NCBI RefSeq assembly: GCF_900143005.1
Contig: NZ_FRCS01000012.1
Coordinates: 186,001 to 250,000 of the forward strand
Direction of reading: 5' to 3'
DNA: 64,000 nt
DNA from: Cryptosporangium aurantiacum
GTDB lineage: Bacteria > Actinomycetota > Actinomycetes > Mycobacteriales > Cryptosporangiaceae
In this document: in pieces, positions 62,339 through 64,000 of the stretch
How the letters are laid out: every line of letters begins with the position of its first letter
Numbering within the stretch: the stretch's first letter is position 1
Translations under genes and position numbers: made by a program
The notes under the pieces: model-generated
Seen by the model: the letters and a program-made list of their open reading frames with translations, nothing else
Told to the model about the DNA's origin: nothing
Database searches by the model: none

Positions 62339-62423
62339 GTTTTTTCCGGTCCGGCGCCCCGCGGTAGGTCTTCGCAGAACTCGGGCCCTGAACAGCGAAG
62401 GGGCGAACCGAGCCGGAAAAAAC
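62339..62423. promoter_or_regulatory. Distant inverted repeat between pabC-like and fur genes
   Basis: GTTTTTTCCGG (62339-62349) and CCGGAAAAAAC (62413-62423) are exact complements of 11 bases, 63 bases apart, in the divergent promoter region. A-tracts in a GC-rich genome stand out. Each arm lies about 20 bases from one start codon. Confidence 0.5.
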
Positions 62424-62444
62424 CTCAGTGAATAACATGGAGTC

Positions 62445-62915
62445 ATGGCGCTCCCGTCACTGACCGATGCGCTGCGCTCCCGCGGGCTCCGGATGACCGT
62501 TCAGCGGCAACTCGTCATGGAGGCCGTCGAGCGGCTGGGCCATGCCACCCCCGAACAGGTGCACGCCGAGGTGACGCAGACCGCGGCGGGTATCAACCTC
62601 ACCACCGTCTACCGGACGCTCGAGCTGCTCGAACAGATCGGCCTGGTGCGGCACACCCACCTGATCGACACCGCCACGACCTACCACCTCGCCGCCGACC
62701 AGCACTTCCACCTGGTCTGCCGAATGTGCCGGACGGTGTCGGAGGCCCCGACCGGAATGCTCGCCGAGCTCGCGGGCCGGCTGGCCGACGAGCGCGGTTT
62801 CAGCATGGACGTCGGGCACGTGGCGCTGTTCGGCGTCTGCGGCGATTGCAGCGACGGAAATACTTGCGAGCCCGAGACCGCTGCACCTACCGGATCCCCG
62901 GAGGTGTCGTCGTGA
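62445..62915 (+). CDS. Fur-family metal-dependent repressor (Zur-like)
   Basis: 156 residues: winged helix 1-85 (GLRMTVQRQLVMEAVERLGH; NLTTVYRTLELLEQIGLV), then dimer domain with HFHLVCRMC (C92, C95) and GVCGDC (C132, C135), the structural Zn site. Acidic tail. Could be Zur or Fur; metal is not certain. ATG 62445. Overlaps ygfZ by 4 bases. Confidence 0.93.
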   Translation: MALPSLTDALRSRGLRMTVQRQLVMEAVERLGHATPEQVHAEVTQTAAGINLTTVYRTLELLEQIGLVRHTHLIDTATTYHLAADQHFHLVCRMCRTVSEAPTGMLAELAGRLADERGFSMDVGHVALFGVCGDCSDGNTCEPETAAPTGSPEVSS

Positions 62916-63955
62916 CCAGCCCACTCGCTTCTCGTCCCGGTGCAGTGCTCGCCGAAGGGGCGGACACCGGAGTCGCCGCCCACTACGGCGACCCGTTCCG
63001 TGAGCAACGGCAGCTCGCCGAGGACGTCGGCGTGGTCGACCGCAGCCACCGCGGGGTGATCGCGGTCCCCGGCGCCGACCGGCTGACCTGGCTGCACAGC
63101 CTCACGTCCCAGCACCTGTCCGGGCTCGCGCCCTGGCACGGCACCGAGGCGCTGGTGCTCTCCCCGCACGGGCACGTCGAGCACCACGCACAGGTCGCCG
63201 ACGACGGCGAGACGGCCTGGCTGGACGTCGAGCCGGGCACCACCGCCGACCTGCTCGGCTACCTGCAGAAGATGGTCTTCTTCATGCGGGTCGAGCCGGC
63301 CGACGTGTCCGCCGCGTGGGCGGTGCTGTCGGTGGTCGGGCCGAAGACCACCGAGACGATCGCGCGGCTGGGGGTGGCGCTCCCGTCCGAGGCATATGCG
63401 CTGACCGCGCTGCCCGACGGCGGGTTCGTCCGCCGGATGCCGTGGCCGGGCAAGGTGGCCGCCGATCTACTGGTACCGCGCGCCGCTCTGGACGCGACCG
63501 TCGACCGGCTGGCTGCTCCGCTCGCCGGCGTCTGGGCGTACGAGGCGCTGCGGGTCGCCGACCGTCGTCCGCGGCTGCGCTTCGAGACCGACCACCGGAC
63601 GATCGTCCAGGAACCGGAGTGGATCCCGACCGCGGTGCACCTGGAAAAGGGCTGCTACCGCGGGCAGGAGACCGTCGCCCGGGTCCACAACCTCGGTCGT
63701 CCACCGCGCCGGCTGGTGCTGCTGCACCTCGACGGCGTCAGCGAGGAGCTCCCCGCGCAGGGCACGCCGATCACCCTGGGACGGAGCACGGACGGGCGCG
63801 AGGCTCGCGCGGTCGGATTTGTCGGCACCGCGGTGCGCCACTGGGAGCTCGGCACGATCGCGCTGGGCTTGATCAAACGCTCCACCCCGGACGACGCCGA
63901 CCTCTTCATCGGCGAGACCCGAGCCGCCGTCGAGCCGGCGCTCGAGACCGCCTGA
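62912..63955 (+). CDS. ygfZ: YgfZ/GcvT-like folate-binding Fe-S maturation protein
   Basis: 347 residues. Family hallmark KGCYRGQET near residue 245, GcvT-like N-terminal domain (LTWLHSLTSQHLSGLAPWHG). Binds tetrahydrofolate and helps Fe-S enzyme repair. GTG overlaps the fur stop (GTGA); a longer frame upstream lies over fur. It ends 45 bases before the window edge. Confidence 0.92.
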   Translation: MTSPLASRPGAVLAEGADTGVAAHYGDPFREQRQLAEDVGVVDRSHRGVIAVPGADRLTWLHSLTSQHLSGLAPWHGTEALVLSPHGHVEHHAQVADDGETAWLDVEPGTTADLLGYLQKMVFFMRVEPADVSAAWAVLSVVGPKTTETIARLGVALPSEAYALTALPDGGFVRRMPWPGKVAADLLVPRAALDATVDRLAAPLAGVWAYEALRVADRRPRLRFETDHRTIVQEPEWIPTAVHLEKGCYRGQETVARVHNLGRPPRRLVLLHLDGVSEELPAQGTPITLGRSTDGREARAVGFVGTAVRHWELGTIALGLIKRSTPDDADLFIGETRAAVEPALETA

Positions 63956-64000
63956 CGGTTTTCGTCACGTCGATACAGGGATTGACCTGCGGATTTGAGT

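Noticed and set aside
1-64000. tRNA, rRNA, CRISPR, insertion sequence or replication origin
   Set aside because: No cloverleaf-type sequence, direct-repeat array, transposase or DnaA-box cluster was seen on reading; a tRNAscan or CRISPR finder run would settle it.

Overview
This window is a stretch of chromosome from a high-GC, probably sporulating or mycelial actinobacterium. Evidence for this: GC-rich codon use with frequent GTG starts; mycothiol genes (mshA, mshD, a mycothiol-dependent-isomerase-family enzyme); a BldN-type sigma factor with its RsbN-type anti-sigma partner; SenX3-RegX3; GlnR; and the actinobacterial ribosomal peptide bS22. Gene order resembles two blocks known from Mycobacterium tuberculosis (Rv0476-Rv0510 and Rv0812-Rv0821) and the rex-bldN block of Streptomyces. 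The species cannot be named from the sequence. No tRNA, rRNA, CRISPR array, prophage or insertion sequence was seen.

Layout. 1-3.1 kb: haem synthesis and redox sensing (hemC partial, hemA, rex with a Rex operator, a glutaredoxin-like protein). 3.6-6.3 kb: bldN-rsbN. 6.4-11 kb: HAD phosphatase, acyltransferase, epimerase, bS22, excisionase-type DNA-binding protein. 11.2-17 kb: proC, proline dehydrogenase, TIM-barrel isomerase, Ppx/GppA, a conserved Cys-rich protein, a GlxA-type regulator. 17.4-22 kb: regX3-senX3 divergent from phoU, HAD hydrolase, phosphoglycerate mutase. 22-28.8 kb: a large membrane-anchored glycosidase-like protein with repeat-rich N-terminus, an MFS exporter, YbjN, mshA. 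28.9-39.9 kb: SDR, methyltransferase, murB, MDMPI-family enzyme, SMR transporter, AlaX, Lrp/amino-acid dehydrogenase pair, small membrane proteins, a degenerate EAL-CBS-GGDEF protein, VanZ. 39.9-48 kb: phosphate island (DUF47-Pit, two more phoU genes, pstB-A-C-S under a PHO box). 48.2-53.4 kb: gamma-glutamyltransferase, a repeat-rich secreted protein, mshD, glnR. 53.5-64 kb: hydrolase and membrane proteins, a thioredoxin plus sulfurtransferase operon preceded by a cysteine-rich leader peptide, nitrobindin, an apparent free-standing small RNA, PabC-like enzyme, Fur-family regulator, YgfZ.

Themes. Phosphate homeostasis recurs: SenX3-RegX3, three PhoU proteins, a DUF47-Pit low-affinity system, a Pst high-affinity system and a polyphosphatase-family gene. 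Thiol and redox biology recurs too: Rex, glutaredoxin-like, mycothiol, thioredoxin, rhodanese, DsrE.

The most interesting signals are non-coding or very small. The first is a ~210-nt minus-strand RNA (about 61416 to 61207) with a near-consensus promoter and a strong U-tract terminator but no downstream gene. The second is a leaderless 24-codon peptide rich in late Cys codons (56762-56836), followed by a hairpin over the next ribosome binding site, upstream of a sulfur operon. The third is an alpha/beta hydrolase with no ATG, GTG or TTG start. Several operator-like palindromes were also found (26893, 34762, 62339).
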